Under the pieces are notes generated by a model, which worked only from the letters and a program-made list of their open reading frames with translations, did no database searches and was not told the DNA's origin. DNA of 54,783 nt from Limnohabitans sp. 2KL-1 (GTDB lineage: Bacteria; Pseudomonadota; Gammaproteobacteria; Burkholderiales; Burkholderiaceae_C), in assembly GCF_003063435.1 (NCBI RefSeq), contig NZ_NESL01000015.1, forward strand, positions 1 through 54,783, read 5' to 3'. The stretch's first letter is position 1. Each line of letters begins with the position of its first letter. The position numbers and the translations under genes are program-made. Of the stretch, positions 1 through 8,667 are shown in pieces.

Positions 1-124
1 GATTTACGCTCCACGCTTCCTTCCCACGCTCGGTCGCCCTCACGCAGTTGCGCTTCACTTTGCTCACTGTGACCAGCTCGCAGCGGGACTTGCACCCGCA
101 GGTGTGCGCCCATGCTGGGCGCAC
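1..124 (-). mobile_element. Group IIC intron, 5' end only (cut by the window edge)
   Basis: Read on the minus strand, these 124 bases match the first 124 bases of the intron at 22804-23477 with a single mismatch (base 57). The intron starts with GTGCGCCC at base 124. It lies 5 nt after the T-tract of the rhlE terminator, the placement typical of class C group II introns. The rest lies outside the window, so whether this copy carries a reverse transcriptase cannot be seen. Confidence 0.85.
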
Positions 125-129
125 CCATG

Positions 130-161
130 AAAAAAGGCCTTGCCGGTGAGGGCAAGACCTT
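130..161 (-). terminator. Intrinsic terminator of rhlE
   Basis: On the minus strand a roughly 10-bp stem (AGGTCTTGCC / GGCAAGGCCT, one G-T pair) with a short loop is followed by six T. It lies about 45 nt after the rhlE stop codon and 5 nt before the 5' end of the group IIC intron. Confidence 0.85.
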
Positions 162-204
162 ATTGATGGCCTCAAACTCCAGGGCTTGAACCCCTGGGGA
201 TGGA

Positions 205-2289
205 TCAACCGCGTGTGATTTTCAGCACGCGGGTGCCGCCACGCTTGCCTGCAGGGCCTTCGCCTGCAGCGTGGGGTTTGAAGTTGCTGGCACCAAACTG
301 CTTGGGACCACGGGCGAACTTGTCACCTGCAGCGCCGCGTGGAGCCGGGCGGGCAGCATTGCGGTTGTCGCCGCCACGCTCTTCCCAGCGGCCACCTTGA
401 CGTGGACCGTCCTGACGGGCGTCTTGGCGAGGGGCAGGGCGGCTATCGCCGCGGTCCCAAGGGTGGGCTGGTGCAGCGCGTTGCTCAAAACGATCACCGC
501 CGCGGTTGTCACCACGGGGCGCGTCAAAACGGCCACCTTCTTTGCGCTGGTCGAAGCGGGGTTCGCTGCGCTGCTCAAAACGGGGCTGTTCATCGCGGAA
601 GTTGCCACGTGGTGCGCGGTTGTCGAAACCACCGCCACCATGGTCGCGGTCACGGTTGCCACCGAAGTCGCGGCCACCAGGGGCGGGACGACCACCACGG
701 AAACCACCACCTGCGTTGGCGTAGTTGCGTTCGCCGCCAAAGCGGTCACCGCCACGGCCCATGGGCTTGCGCGCTTCAGGCATGCGCACTTTGGGTTCGA
801 GGCCTGGAATCACTTCGGCTTTGAAGGGCTGGCGTGTGTAGGACTCGATGTCACCGATCTTGCGGCGGTCACGGATTTCGGCAAACGTCACGGCCAAGCC
901 ATCGCGACCTGCACGGCCAGTGCGGCCAATGCGGTGGGTGTAGTCTTCGGCCTTCATCGGCAAGCCGAAGTTGAAGACGTGGGTGATGGTGGGCACGTCG
1001 ATGCCGCGGGCGGCCACGTCGGTGGCGACCAGAATCTGGACTTGGCCATTGCGCAAAGCCATCAGGCGGCGGTTGCGCATGCCCTGGCTCAAAGCACCGT
1101 GCAGGGCCACAGCCGAGAAGCCGTCTTGCTGCAGGTCGGCGGCCAGGCCGTCGCACTCGATTTGGGTGCTGGAGAACACGATGGCTTGGTCGATCGTGGC
1201 GTCACGCAACCAGTGGTCGAGCATCTGGCGCTTGTGCTGGGCGTTGTCGGCCCAGAACAGCACTTGCTTGATGTTGTTGTGCTTTTCTTGCGGGTTGTCG
1301 ATCTGGATTTTCTGGACCGAAGAACCACCGTCGTGCATCACGCGCATGGCCAGTTGCTGAATGCGCGGTGCAAACGTCGCACTGAACATCATGGTCTGGC
1401 GACGTTGGCTGGTCATGTCGTTGATGTCAGCCAGGTCGTCCGAGAAGCCCAGGTCGAGCATGCGGTCGGCTTCGTCCACCACCAGGAATTGCACTTGGTC
1501 CAGCTTGATTTGCATGGAGCGTTGCAGGTCGAGCAGACGGCCAGGGGTGGCCACAACCAGGTTGGCGTTTTGCAGCTTGGCAATTTGCAACTGGTAAGGA
1601 ATACCGCCGACCACGTTGGCCACGCGCAGACCGCGTGTGTGCTTGACCAGCTCGATGGCGTCTTGCGCGACCTGTTGGGCCAATTCACGGGTGGGGCACA
1701 GGATCAGGGCGCCAGGGGTTGGGGCCTTGAAGTTGCGTGGGTTGGTCGGGTCTTTGCGTTTGGAGCGCTTGGGAGCGGGTTCGCCCTTGGCGGCTGCGTC
1801 GGCGCAGGCCTGGTCGAACTCAGCGCGCTCAGCGGCTTCCTGTTCGGCCATTTGCTGAATCAGGGTGTGCAGCACGGGCAGCAAGAAGGCGGCGGTTTTG
1901 CCGCTGCCGGTCTGGCTGGAAACCATCAGGTCGGTGTAGCCGTTGGACTTGCCGTCTTTGGAACCGCCAGCAGTTGGCAAAGCCAAAGGAATGGCGCGCA
2001 GTTGCACGGCAGTGGGCTGGGTGTAACCCAGATCGGCCACGGCTTGCACCAGTTCCGGGGCCAGGCCCAGTTCAACGAAACCGTTGGGCACGTCGGCGAC
2101 GGCTTCAACTTCTTCGGCTGCTTCAGTTGTGACTTCAGCTGCAGGCTCGGGGGTGATTTCGGCCGCTGCGGCGACCATGATTTCAGTGGCCATATTGGTC
2201 GCAGCGGGTTGTGCAGGCGACTCAGTGGCGATGGATGTGATTTCGGCAGGCGACAAGTCGTCCTGCACTGTGTTCAAAGTGTCGGTCAT
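205..2289 (-). CDS. rhlE: DEAD-box ATP-dependent RNA helicase, RhlE type
   Basis: ATP-dependent RNA helicase acting in RNA remodelling, ribosome assembly and RNA decay. The 694-residue protein has an Ala/Glu-rich N-terminal tail (~1-68), then the helicase core: Q motif near 71-100, SQTGSGKT (~125-132), PTRELAQQ (~199), DEAD (~272-275), SAT (~303-305), ATDVAARGID (~422) and HRIGRTGRAG (~452). Between motifs I and Ia lies a charged insertion of about 40 residues. From ~511 to the end the protein is Arg/Gly-rich, a likely RNA-binding tail. The reading frame stays open 30 codons upstream, but the ATG at 2289 was chosen because the conserved-looking part begins there and the upstream stretch holds a hairpin leader. 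RhlE rather than SrmB or DbpA is inferred from core order and tail. Confidence 0.93.
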   Translation of the reverse strand: MTDTLNTVQDDLSPAEITSIATESPAQPAATNMATEIMVAAAAEITPEPAAEVTTEAAEEVEAVADVPNGFVELGLAPELVQAVADLGYTQPTAVQLRAIPLALPTAGGSKDGKSNGYTDLMVSSQTGSGKTAAFLLPVLHTLIQQMAEQEAAERAEFDQACADAAAKGEPAPKRSKRKDPTNPRNFKAPTPGALILCPTRELAQQVAQDAIELVKHTRGLRVANVVGGIPYQLQIAKLQNANLVVATPGRLLDLQRSMQIKLDQVQFLVVDEADRMLDLGFSDDLADINDMTSQRRQTMMFSATFAPRIQQLAMRVMHDGGSSVQKIQIDNPQEKHNNIKQVLFWADNAQHKRQMLDHWLRDATIDQAIVFSSTQIECDGLAADLQQDGFSAVALHGALSQGMRNRRLMALRNGQVQILVATDVAARGIDVPTITHVFNFGLPMKAEDYTHRIGRTGRAGRDGLAVTFAEIRDRRKIGDIESYTRQPFKAEVIPGLEPKVRMPEARKPMGRGGDRFGGERNYANAGGGFRGGRPAPGGRDFGGNRDRDHGGGGFDNRAPRGNFRDEQPRFEQRSEPRFDQRKEGGRFDAPRGDNRGGDRFEQRAAPAHPWDRGDSRPAPRQDARQDGPRQGGRWEERGGDNRNAARPAPRGAAGDKFARGPKQFGASNFKPHAAGEGPAGKRGGTRVLKITRG

Positions 2290-2353
2290 GTGTGTATAAA
2301 AAACTCGCACGGAACAACGACTGCCAACAGAGATCTGTTGCATGGGGTCGTCA

Positions 2354-2393
2354 GCACCGCAAGGTTGAAAAAACATCAACCATCAAACGGTGC
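2354..2393 (-). promoter_or_regulatory. Stem-loop in the rhlE 5' leader
   Basis: About 65 nt upstream of the rhlE ATG the minus strand can fold into a two-tier hairpin: outer stem GCACCG / CGGTGC, inner stem GGTTGA / TCAACC, with a T-rich loop. No T-tract follows, so it is not a terminator. A leader control element is inferred; cold-inducible helicase genes often have structured leaders, but no cold-box motif was recognised. Confidence 0.4.
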
Positions 2394-2549
2394 TCGCGAG
2401 GGGCGCTGGGCGTGGAGCCTGGCCGCTGTGAGTGACCCTATCGTTGGGTCAAGGCATGAAGGGAGATGTATGAATTGCCGCACCAGTGTGCAGCAAGCTC
2501 ATGATTATGGCACGGATCAGGAAAAAGCGCTAGGGTTTTCCCTGAAAAA

Positions 2550-3137
2550 TCACAAACGAATGAAATGCTCGCGGTAATGCGCCAGTTCGTCGATGGATTC
2601 ATGCACATCGGCCAGGGCGGTGTGCTTTTGCTGCTTCTTGAAGTTGGCATACACCTCGGGCTTCCAGCGGCGGGACAGTTCCTTGAGGGTGCTCACGTCC
2701 AGGTTGCGGTAGTGGAAAAACGCTTCCAGCTTGGGCATGAACTTGACCAGAAAACGCCTGTCCTGGCTGATGGTGTTGCCGCACAGGGGTGAGCTGTTTT
2801 TGGGCACGTACTTTTTCAGAAAGGCCAGAATCTGTTCTTCGGCATCGGCTTCGCTGGTGGTGGAGGCCTTGACCTTGTCGATCAGCCCACTCTTGCCGTG
2901 GGTGCCCTTGTTCCACTTGTCCATCTGGTTCAGCAATTCGTCGCTTTGGTGGATCACCAGCACCGGGCCTTCGATACGCGGTGTCAGGTGCGGGCCGGTC
3001 ACGATCACAGCGATTTCCAGCAGGCGTTCTTTTTCCGGGTCCAGGCCCGTCATTTCGCAATCGATCCAGACCAGGTTCTGGTCGGATTTGGCCAATTCAG
3101 GCACTTCAGGAGAGGTGGGTGTATTCGCTTCAGACAT
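2550..3137 (-). CDS. orn: Oligoribonuclease
   Basis: 3'-5' exoribonuclease that degrades 2-5 nt RNA and pGpG to mononucleotides, finishing mRNA decay and cyclic-di-GMP turnover. The 195-residue protein has the DEDDh signature: [10 protein letters not shown] near the N-terminus (D and E), a middle Asp in [12 protein letters not shown], and the C-terminal [14 protein letters not shown] with catalytic His and Asp. The ATG at 3137 (MSEANTP) is preferred over one 14 codons upstream because family N-termini start shortly before the first DxE. Divergently transcribed from the downstream protease gene, with 133 bp between starts. Confidence 0.96.
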   Translation of the reverse strand: MSEANTPTSPEVPELAKSDQNLVWIDCEMTGLDPEKERLLEIAVIVTGPHLTPRIEGPVLVIHQSDELLNQMDKWNKGTHGKSGLIDKVKASTTSEADAEEQILAFLKKYVPKNSSPLCGNTISQDRRFLVKFMPKLEAFFHYRNLDVSTLKELSRRWKPEVYANFKKQQKHTALADVHESIDELAHYREHFIRL

Positions 3138-3270
3138 CCTGAGATTGTCGCCGATGACGCCCCGTGCATTCTTGCGCAACTACACCTGTGCCAGCTGCAC
3201 CCGTGCAGGCGCATCCGCTGGCTTGGCCTTGCTGACGACGCTCAGATCGGGCCGCTTCTACAATCGGCGC

Positions 3271-4530
3271 ATGAATCCTTCTTTGACTTTGACCCTGACT
3301 TTGGTCGTGGCCTTGCTGGCGCATGTGGCGCTCAAGTTCTGGCTCAATGCCCGCCAGGTGCGGCATGTGGCCCGCCACCGCGATGCGGTGCCTGTGTCTT
3401 ATGCTGGCACGGTCTCTTTGGCAGACCATCAAAAAGCCGCCGATTACACCCTCGCCAAAGCTCGCCTTTCGCAAATCGACATCGCACTCGATGCGGCGGT
3501 TTTGCTGGGCTGGACATTGCTGGGCGGGCTGGATGCACTCAACCAGTTGCTTCTGGATTGGATGGGGCCGGGTATGGCGCAGCAAATCGCGCTGGTGCTG
3601 GGTTTCACGTTGGTGGGGGGGCTGATCGGCTTGCCCTTGTCGCTCATGCAAACTTTTGGCGTAGAGCAGCGATTTGGCTTCAACAAAATCACGCCCGCCT
3701 TGTGGTTCGCCGACATGGCCAAGGGACTGGTGCTGGGTCTGGCGCTGGGCTTGCCGCTTTTGTGGGTGGTGCTGTGGCTCATGCAAGCCGGGGGCCAGTG
3801 GTGGTGGCTGTGGGCCTGGGGCGTGTTGGTGGGCTGGCAGCTGTTTTTGATGGCCATTGCCCCCAACGTGATCATGCCGCTGTTCAACAAATTCACGCCC
3901 TTGGAAGACGAGTCGCTCAAGGCCCGCGTGCAGGCCCTGATGCAGCGTGCAGGCTTCACCGCCAAAGGTTTTTTTGTGATGGACGGCAGCCGCCGATCGT
4001 CACACTCCAATGCGTTCTTCACAGGCTTTGGGGCCAGCAAGCGCGTGGTGTTTTTTGACACCTTGCTCAAGCAGCTGAGCCTGGCCGAAATGGAAGCGGT
4101 GTTGGCCCATGAGCTGGGTCACTTCAAGCACAAGCACATCGTCAAGATGATGGTGATCAACTTTGCCATGACACTGGCAGGCTTGGCGCTGCTGGGCTGG
4201 CTGGCGCAGCAAGTCTGGTTTTACACGGGCCTGGGCGTGATGCCCAACTTGTCGGGCAGCAACGATGCGCTGGCACTGGTCTTGTTCATGCTGGTCACAC
4301 CTGTGTTCACTTTGTTCTTTGCGCCTGTGTCTTCATGGCGCTCGCGCCAGCAAGAGTTCGAGGCCGATGCCTATGCGGTGTTGCAAACACCGGGCAAGGA
4401 CTTGTCTTCGGCCTTGCTCAAGCTCTACCAGGACAACGCCTCTACCTTGACGCCAGATCCTTGGTACGTGAAGTTTTATTACTCGCACCCCCCGGCCAGC
4501 GAACGTTTGCTGAGGATGAAAACCGCATGA
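3271..4530 (+). CDS. Ste24/CaaX-prenyl-protease-like M48 zinc metallopeptidase
   Basis: Membrane zinc endopeptidase of family M48 (Ste24-like, longer than HtpX), probably acting in inner-membrane protein quality control; the bacterial substrate is unknown. The 419-residue protein has a hydrophobic N-terminus, several membrane segments up to ~205, the zinc motif HELGH at ~280-284, and the third ligand Glu in FEADAYA (~364). Start at ATG 3271; the frame is open far upstream, but that part is antisense to orn. Its stop overlaps the next start (ATGA at 4527), so translation is probably coupled to the pterin dehydratase. Confidence 0.92.
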   Translation: MNPSLTLTLTLVVALLAHVALKFWLNARQVRHVARHRDAVPVSYAGTVSLADHQKAADYTLAKARLSQIDIALDAAVLLGWTLLGGLDALNQLLLDWMGPGMAQQIALVLGFTLVGGLIGLPLSLMQTFGVEQRFGFNKITPALWFADMAKGLVLGLALGLPLLWVVLWLMQAGGQWWWLWAWGVLVGWQLFLMAIAPNVIMPLFNKFTPLEDESLKARVQALMQRAGFTAKGFFVMDGSRRSSHSNAFFTGFGASKRVVFFDTLLKQLSLAEMEAVLAHELGHFKHKHIVKMMVINFAMTLAGLALLGWLAQQVWFYTGLGVMPNLSGSNDALALVLFMLVTPVFTLFFAPVSSWRSRQQEFEADAYAVLQTPGKDLSSALLKLYQDNASTLTPDPWYVKFYYSHPPASERLLRMKTA

Positions 4531-4838
4531 GCACTTCGGATATTCGCGCCCTCAAACCGACCGAGGTGATCATGGCGCTTGGCCAGATTCCGGGCTGGCG
4601 TTTGTCGGGCGATGGCGAAAACGTTGCCATCGAAAAAACCTTTGAATTCGCCCAACACACGCACGCTTTGCTCTTCGTCAACAGCGTGGGCTGGTTGTCT
4701 GAAAAGCTCAACCACCACCCCGAACTGGTGTTGACCTACAAACGTTGCGTGGTGCGCTGGAACACGCACGATGTGCGTGGTTTGAGCCGACTCGACTTCG
4801 AGGCCGCCACCCAGACCGACGCCTTGTTACCGGCATGA
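4527..4838 (+). CDS. phhB: 4a-hydroxytetrahydrobiopterin dehydratase (PCD/DCoH)
   Basis: Dehydrates 4a-hydroxytetrahydropterin made by pterin-dependent hydroxylases, allowing cofactor recycling. The 103-residue protein has the family's NHHPE active-site motif (KLNHHPELVL) and the following WNTHDVRGLS segment. Start ATG 4527 overlaps the protease stop by 4 nt, and rsgA begins 6 nt after its stop, so the three genes look like one transcript. No aromatic amino acid hydroxylase is nearby, so the pterin-dependent partner is not shown here. Confidence 0.93.
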   Translation: MSTSDIRALKPTEVIMALGQIPGWRLSGDGENVAIEKTFEFAQHTHALLFVNSVGWLSEKLNHHPELVLTYKRCVVRWNTHDVRGLSRLDFEAATQTDALLPA

Positions 4839-4844
4839 TGCGGC

Positions 4845-5825
4845 ATGAATAAACCCAAAGCGCGCACAGCCTTGCCCCCAGCCCACGATTTGGAGCCGGG
4901 GCTGGTCGTGGCCACCTATGGCCGCCATTGCCTGGTGGAGACGCCCGAAGGCCGACGCCTCATTTGCCACCCCCGGGGCAAGAAAAACCAGGTGGTGGTG
5001 GGCGACCAGGTGCTCTGGCAAATCGCAGGCGACGAGGGCAGCATCGAAAAACTGCAAGAGCGCCGCAACCTGTTTTACCGGCAAGACGAAATCCGCACCA
5101 AATCCTTTGCCGCCAATCTGGACCGCGTGCTGATCCTGATCGCGGCCGACCCCGAGTATTCGGAAAGTCAGCTTTCGCGCGCCCTGGTGGCCGCCGAAGC
5201 CGAGCGCATCACACCCATCATTGCGCTCAACAAAAGCGATCTGGCCCAGCCCTTTGCCCAAGCTTGGGAGCGCTTGGCCCCTTACCGCTCCATGGGCTAC
5301 AGCGTGATGCCCATCAGCCTGAGCCCGCGCAGCCCGGTGGCCGACGATGGCGTGTCCGCCTTGTGTGCGCATTTACAAGGACTGACGACGCTGGTATTGG
5401 GGCCGTCAGGCAGTGGCAAAAGCACACTCATCAACCGCTTGGTGCCCGATGCGCAGGTGGAAACCGGCGAAATTTCGCTGGCCCTGAACTCGGGCAAACA
5501 CACCACGACCAGCACGCGTTGGTACTGGGTGCCCGCGCTCGATGGGTTTGCTGAAAAGGGTGCTGCACGCACGGCCTTGATCGATTCACCCGGCTTTCAG
5601 GAGTTTGGCCTGCACCACATCGAGCCCACACGCCTGGCAGACTGCATGCCCGATTTGCGCAAGCATCTGGGGGGCTGCAAGTTTTACAACTGCACGCATT
5701 TGCATGAACCCGGTTGTGCAGTGCTGGCGCAGGTGGAAACCGAGCAAAGTCCCGGCACCATCAGCGTGCGGCGTCACCGCATTTATGCACAGTTGTTTGA
5801 GGAGTTGAGCCAGCAGCGCTGGTGA
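4845..5825 (+). CDS. rsgA: Small ribosomal subunit GTPase RsgA (YjeQ)
   Basis: Circularly permuted GTPase that checks late 30S subunit maturation. The 326-residue protein has an N-terminal OB-like domain (~15-85), then permuted G motifs: NKSD (G4, ~129), the P-loop GPSGSGKST (G1, ~186-194), DSPGF (G3, ~246), and a C-terminal zinc-binding knuckle CKFYNCTHLHEPGC (~278-291). Start ATG 4845, 6 nt after phhB. The order orn / protease / PCD / rsgA looks like a housekeeping neighbourhood. It ends facing the minus-strand CbiB-like gene, with 61 bp between. Confidence 0.97.
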   Translation: MNKPKARTALPPAHDLEPGLVVATYGRHCLVETPEGRRLICHPRGKKNQVVVGDQVLWQIAGDEGSIEKLQERRNLFYRQDEIRTKSFAANLDRVLILIAADPEYSESQLSRALVAAEAERITPIIALNKSDLAQPFAQAWERLAPYRSMGYSVMPISLSPRSPVADDGVSALCAHLQGLTTLVLGPSGSGKSTLINRLVPDAQVETGEISLALNSGKHTTTSTRWYWVPALDGFAEKGAARTALIDSPGFQEFGLHHIEPTRLADCMPDLRKHLGGCKFYNCTHLHEPGCAVLAQVETEQSPGTISVRRHRIYAQLFEELSQQRW

Positions 5826-5886
5826 AACCGATGCCGAACAAGGAACGGTGCAGGTTCCCGTGCTGCCATGTTGGCGTCGCTCGGTT

Positions 5887-6852
5887 TTAGCCCATCAAAT
5901 TGGCCATGGTCAGTAGCGCAATCAGCACCAGCCACATGATCACAGTGCGCCAAACCAGTCCGACCACTTGCGCGAAATGGGCGACATCCGGAGCTCTGCC
6001 CGGTGTGCTGGTGCCCCCCGGCGTTTGCGGACTGTCTTTTTGATCGTTGTGGGGCTGCAAGGCCGCACCACCCAGACGGATGTTGATGGCACCTGCCGTG
6101 GCAGCCAAAATCACGCCATCGTTGTCTTCCGGGAAGTTTTGTGCGTGGTTGCGCCAGCCATCCATCGCATCTTCAAAACTGCCCACAATCGCAAACCCAA
6201 GCGCTGTCATGCGTGAAGGCAGCCAATCCATGGCCAGCCATGCCCGTGCGGCCACAGAACGCAGCACATCGCTGCCCAGCGGTCCTTCGTGGGTGGACTG
6301 TTGCCATTTGCGTTGCGCAAACTCGGTCAGGCGGTAAAGCACCGCGCCAACGGGGCCCAGCCCGATGATGGACAACGCGGCATACCAAAAGAACACCCCG
6401 AACACATGGCGGTGTGCCGCGATCACCGAATACTCGATCACATGTCGCACGATTTCGCTGCGCGGAATTTGTCCTACGTGCACTTGCTGCCATTGGGCCA
6501 GCAACTCGCGTGCCTTGTCTTCGTCTGCGCTTTCCAAGGCTTCGCGTATGCCTGTGAAATGGTGACTGAATTGCCTGAAACCCAAGGTGGTGTAGAGCAG
6601 CGCGACGTTCCACAAGGCCGCAAACAACCAGCCCAGACTGAACTCCAAAATCCAATGCGCCAACATGACCAGCACAGCGGGTGCCACCACGGTGATGCAC
6701 CAGGTGATCCATGCTTGCTGTCGTGTGCCTGCATCAAAGGTTCTGGCCACCCAGCTCGCCCAACGCTCGGTGGTCACAAAAATCAGGTTGTTGTTCTTGA
6801 GTGGTCGGGCTTGCTCCAGCACCAAGGCCAACAAAATGGCAAAAAAACTCAT
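5887..6852 (-). CDS. CobD/CbiB-family integral membrane protein
   Basis: 321-residue polytopic membrane protein resembling the CbiB/CobD family (adenosylcobinamide-phosphate synthase) and the related AmpE group. It begins with the typical MSFFAILLALVLEQARPL segment, has membrane stretches at ~1-15, ~48-90 and ~155-180, a conserved-looking HHFTGIREALESADEDKAREL region, and a C-terminal membrane anchor. No other cobalamin genes are present, so cobalamin synthesis should not be assumed. The Nudix gene ends 7 nt upstream of its start, so the two are probably cotranscribed. Confidence 0.75.
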   Translation of the reverse strand: MSFFAILLALVLEQARPLKNNNLIFVTTERWASWVARTFDAGTRQQAWITWCITVVAPAVLVMLAHWILEFSLGWLFAALWNVALLYTTLGFRQFSHHFTGIREALESADEDKARELLAQWQQVHVGQIPRSEIVRHVIEYSVIAAHRHVFGVFFWYAALSIIGLGPVGAVLYRLTEFAQRKWQQSTHEGPLGSDVLRSVAARAWLAMDWLPSRMTALGFAIVGSFEDAMDGWRNHAQNFPEDNDGVILAATAGAINIRLGGAALQPHNDQKDSPQTPGGTSTPGRAPDVAHFAQVVGLVWRTVIMWLVLIALLTMANLMG

Positions 6853-6859
6853 GAGGTCC

Positions 6860-7585
6860 TCAAGGGGCTGGGTTGACCACTAAAAAGCGGTAAAAATTGC
6901 GGAGCATGGCGGCTGTAGCCCCCCAGATGAAGTGTTCTATGGTCACGACATCGCCATTGGGCATGGTGCGGTTTTCCTGATAAGGCATGGAAAACCATTG
7001 TCTGCTGGCACCTTGCCAATCATGGTGGTGGCGGCGGTGGTTAGCCGGGTTCATCAAAAAAGACAGGGGTACTTCGAACACATCATCTACTTCATCGTGG
7101 TTGGGTCTGAGTTCAAAGCCGGTTGAGACCAGGCCAATCACGGGGGTGACCCAAAATGCGGTGCCTGTCACATAGACCGGCAATTCGCCGACGACTTGTA
7201 CATGATGCGGGTGCAGACCCACTTCCTCATGTGCCTCTCTCAGGGCTGTTGCACGGACATTGGCATCTTCGGGATCCACTTTGCCACCTGGAAACGCGAC
7301 TTGTCCTGAATGTGTGGACATGTGAGCGGCACGCCGTGTCAGTAAAACGGTGGACTGCCGAAGATCGTCACCACGCATCACGATGGGGATCAAGACAGCG
7401 GCCTTTGCAGGTTGACGATTTGAAAAGGACGGCTCACGCTCTATTTCCGGTCGCCAGTCAGGTGGGTGCTTGAAACGTGTTTTCAAAGCATCCGGGTGCC
7501 AATGAGAACAGGGCACTGCAGGCAAATCGTGATCGATTCGCCAAACAGGAACATCGCGGGGATCAAAAGTCAAAGTGGTGGACAC
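6860..7585 (-). CDS. Nudix hydrolase, probable CoA pyrophosphatase
   Basis: 241-residue Nudix hydrolase. The Nudix box spans ~100-124 (GG followed by REAHEEVG), with catalytic glutamates on the REAHEE helix. The preceding LLTRRAAHMSTHSGQVAFPGG, reported here only as positions ~81-101, matches the NuCoA subfamily (UPF0035 signature), so CoA or derivative hydrolysis to 3',5'-ADP and phosphopantetheine is likely. Start ATG 7585. It is followed 7 nt later by the CbiB-like gene and is divergent from the NYN-domain gene across 180 bp. Confidence 0.85.
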   Translation of the reverse strand: MSTTLTFDPRDVPVWRIDHDLPAVPCSHWHPDALKTRFKHPPDWRPEIEREPSFSNRQPAKAAVLIPIVMRGDDLRQSTVLLTRRAAHMSTHSGQVAFPGGKVDPEDANVRATALREAHEEVGLHPHHVQVVGELPVYVTGTAFWVTPVIGLVSTGFELRPNHDEVDDVFEVPLSFLMNPANHRRHHHDWQGASRQWFSMPYQENRTMPNGDVVTIEHFIWGATAAMLRNFYRFLVVNPAP

Positions 7586-7765
7586 AGGTGTGATTTATAA
7601 CCGACCCGGGCACTTGGCACACGGAGCGGACTGTTGGCGATGAATGAGATCTTCGACACGGTCATCAGCAAGTGATGGCCCTGCGTTCATGTCGAGGCCT
7701 TAAAATCATGTCAGCTGTGTTTTTTTGCAGCTGTATGGTTTTTCTATATTGATTTAGGTTTACTC

Positions 7766-8662
7766 ATGAAGCGCGATTATTTTCCCCAAGATTCACGTTC
7801 CGATCGCCGTTTTGGCGAGCACCGAAGTGGCACCTGCATGGCCTTGATTGATGGCCGCTTTCTGATCTGGTTGGCTCAGCAGGGGGCCATGGGTGCCACT
7901 GGCGAGTCGGTCAATCGCCAAGGACTGCTGAGCTTGTTGTCTCAGGCCCTGACCCAATCGGCGCTCGATGTCGATTTGAAACGCATTTACTGGTACAGCG
8001 ACCGTTCCGATGGGCTGGTCATTGATGACCAGATCGTGCGTCTGGTGCAGGCCCACGACGCCGACGGCGGTGCCTCTTTGCTGCGCTCGCTGGGTCATGA
8101 CCTCAAACAACTGGCCGAACACCACGCCTGTGACCATGTTCTTGTGGCCAGTGACGATGAACGATTTTTGGCCACCATCGATGAAGCCCAACTCAGTGGA
8201 CTGAGTGTGCACCTGCTGGCCGATGAGTCGGCTCGCAACATGCCTCAGATGGTGCGTACCGATCCGGGTTGGGCCCGTTTGCTGGCCCAGGCTGATCGCC
8301 GTGTGGTGGTCAACTCGCAGGCTTTGGCCGATATGCTGCAAGGCAAAATGCCCTCTGGCATGGGCTTGGCGGTGGAGGATGTGGAGGAATTGCGCAAATC
8401 AATGCACGAGGTCATCACGGGTTGGTGGGCCGAAGAGCCGGAAGATTTGCGTGAGGACCTGCGTGACGCGCTACAAATCAGCCGAGGGATCCCGCAAGAA
8501 GTGGACCGCCAATTGCTGCTGCGCATGCGCCAGCGTCTGGCCCGTGCACTGAGCTTGCCTGAGAAAAAAATGCTGCGTGAAACCCTTCGTCATGTGGTGA
8601 CCGAACCTGCTGTGCCTGCTGAACTGCAGGCCGACAGTTTGACACCCGACACCGACGCGTAA
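7766..8662 (+). CDS. NYN-domain (LabA-like PIN fold) protein
   Basis: 298-residue soluble protein. The N-terminal half reads as an NYN/LabA-like domain: CMALIDGRFLIW (~24-35, the Asp-bearing first strand), LKRIYWYSDRSDG (~71), and DHVLVASDDERFLATIDEA (~125), which carries the SDDERF acidic motif expected for a metal-dependent nuclease fold. The C-terminal half is helical and charged (EEPEDLREDLRDAL) with no recognised domain. Start ATG 7766 follows an AT-rich leader. NYN proteins are thought to be ribonucleases; activity is inferred only. The MFS gene begins 5 nt after its stop. Confidence 0.72.
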   Translation: MKRDYFPQDSRSDRRFGEHRSGTCMALIDGRFLIWLAQQGAMGATGESVNRQGLLSLLSQALTQSALDVDLKRIYWYSDRSDGLVIDDQIVRLVQAHDADGGASLLRSLGHDLKQLAEHHACDHVLVASDDERFLATIDEAQLSGLSVHLLADESARNMPQMVRTDPGWARLLAQADRRVVVNSQALADMLQGKMPSGMGLAVEDVEELRKSMHEVITGWWAEEPEDLREDLRDALQISRGIPQEVDRQLLLRMRQRLARALSLPEKKMLRETLRHVVTEPAVPAELQADSLTPDTDA

Positions 8663-8667
8663 CCCCC

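Noticed and set aside
271..2577. 768-codon open frame antisense to rhlE
   Set aside because: Low-complexity mirror of the helicase gene; no Shine-Dalgarno or domain.
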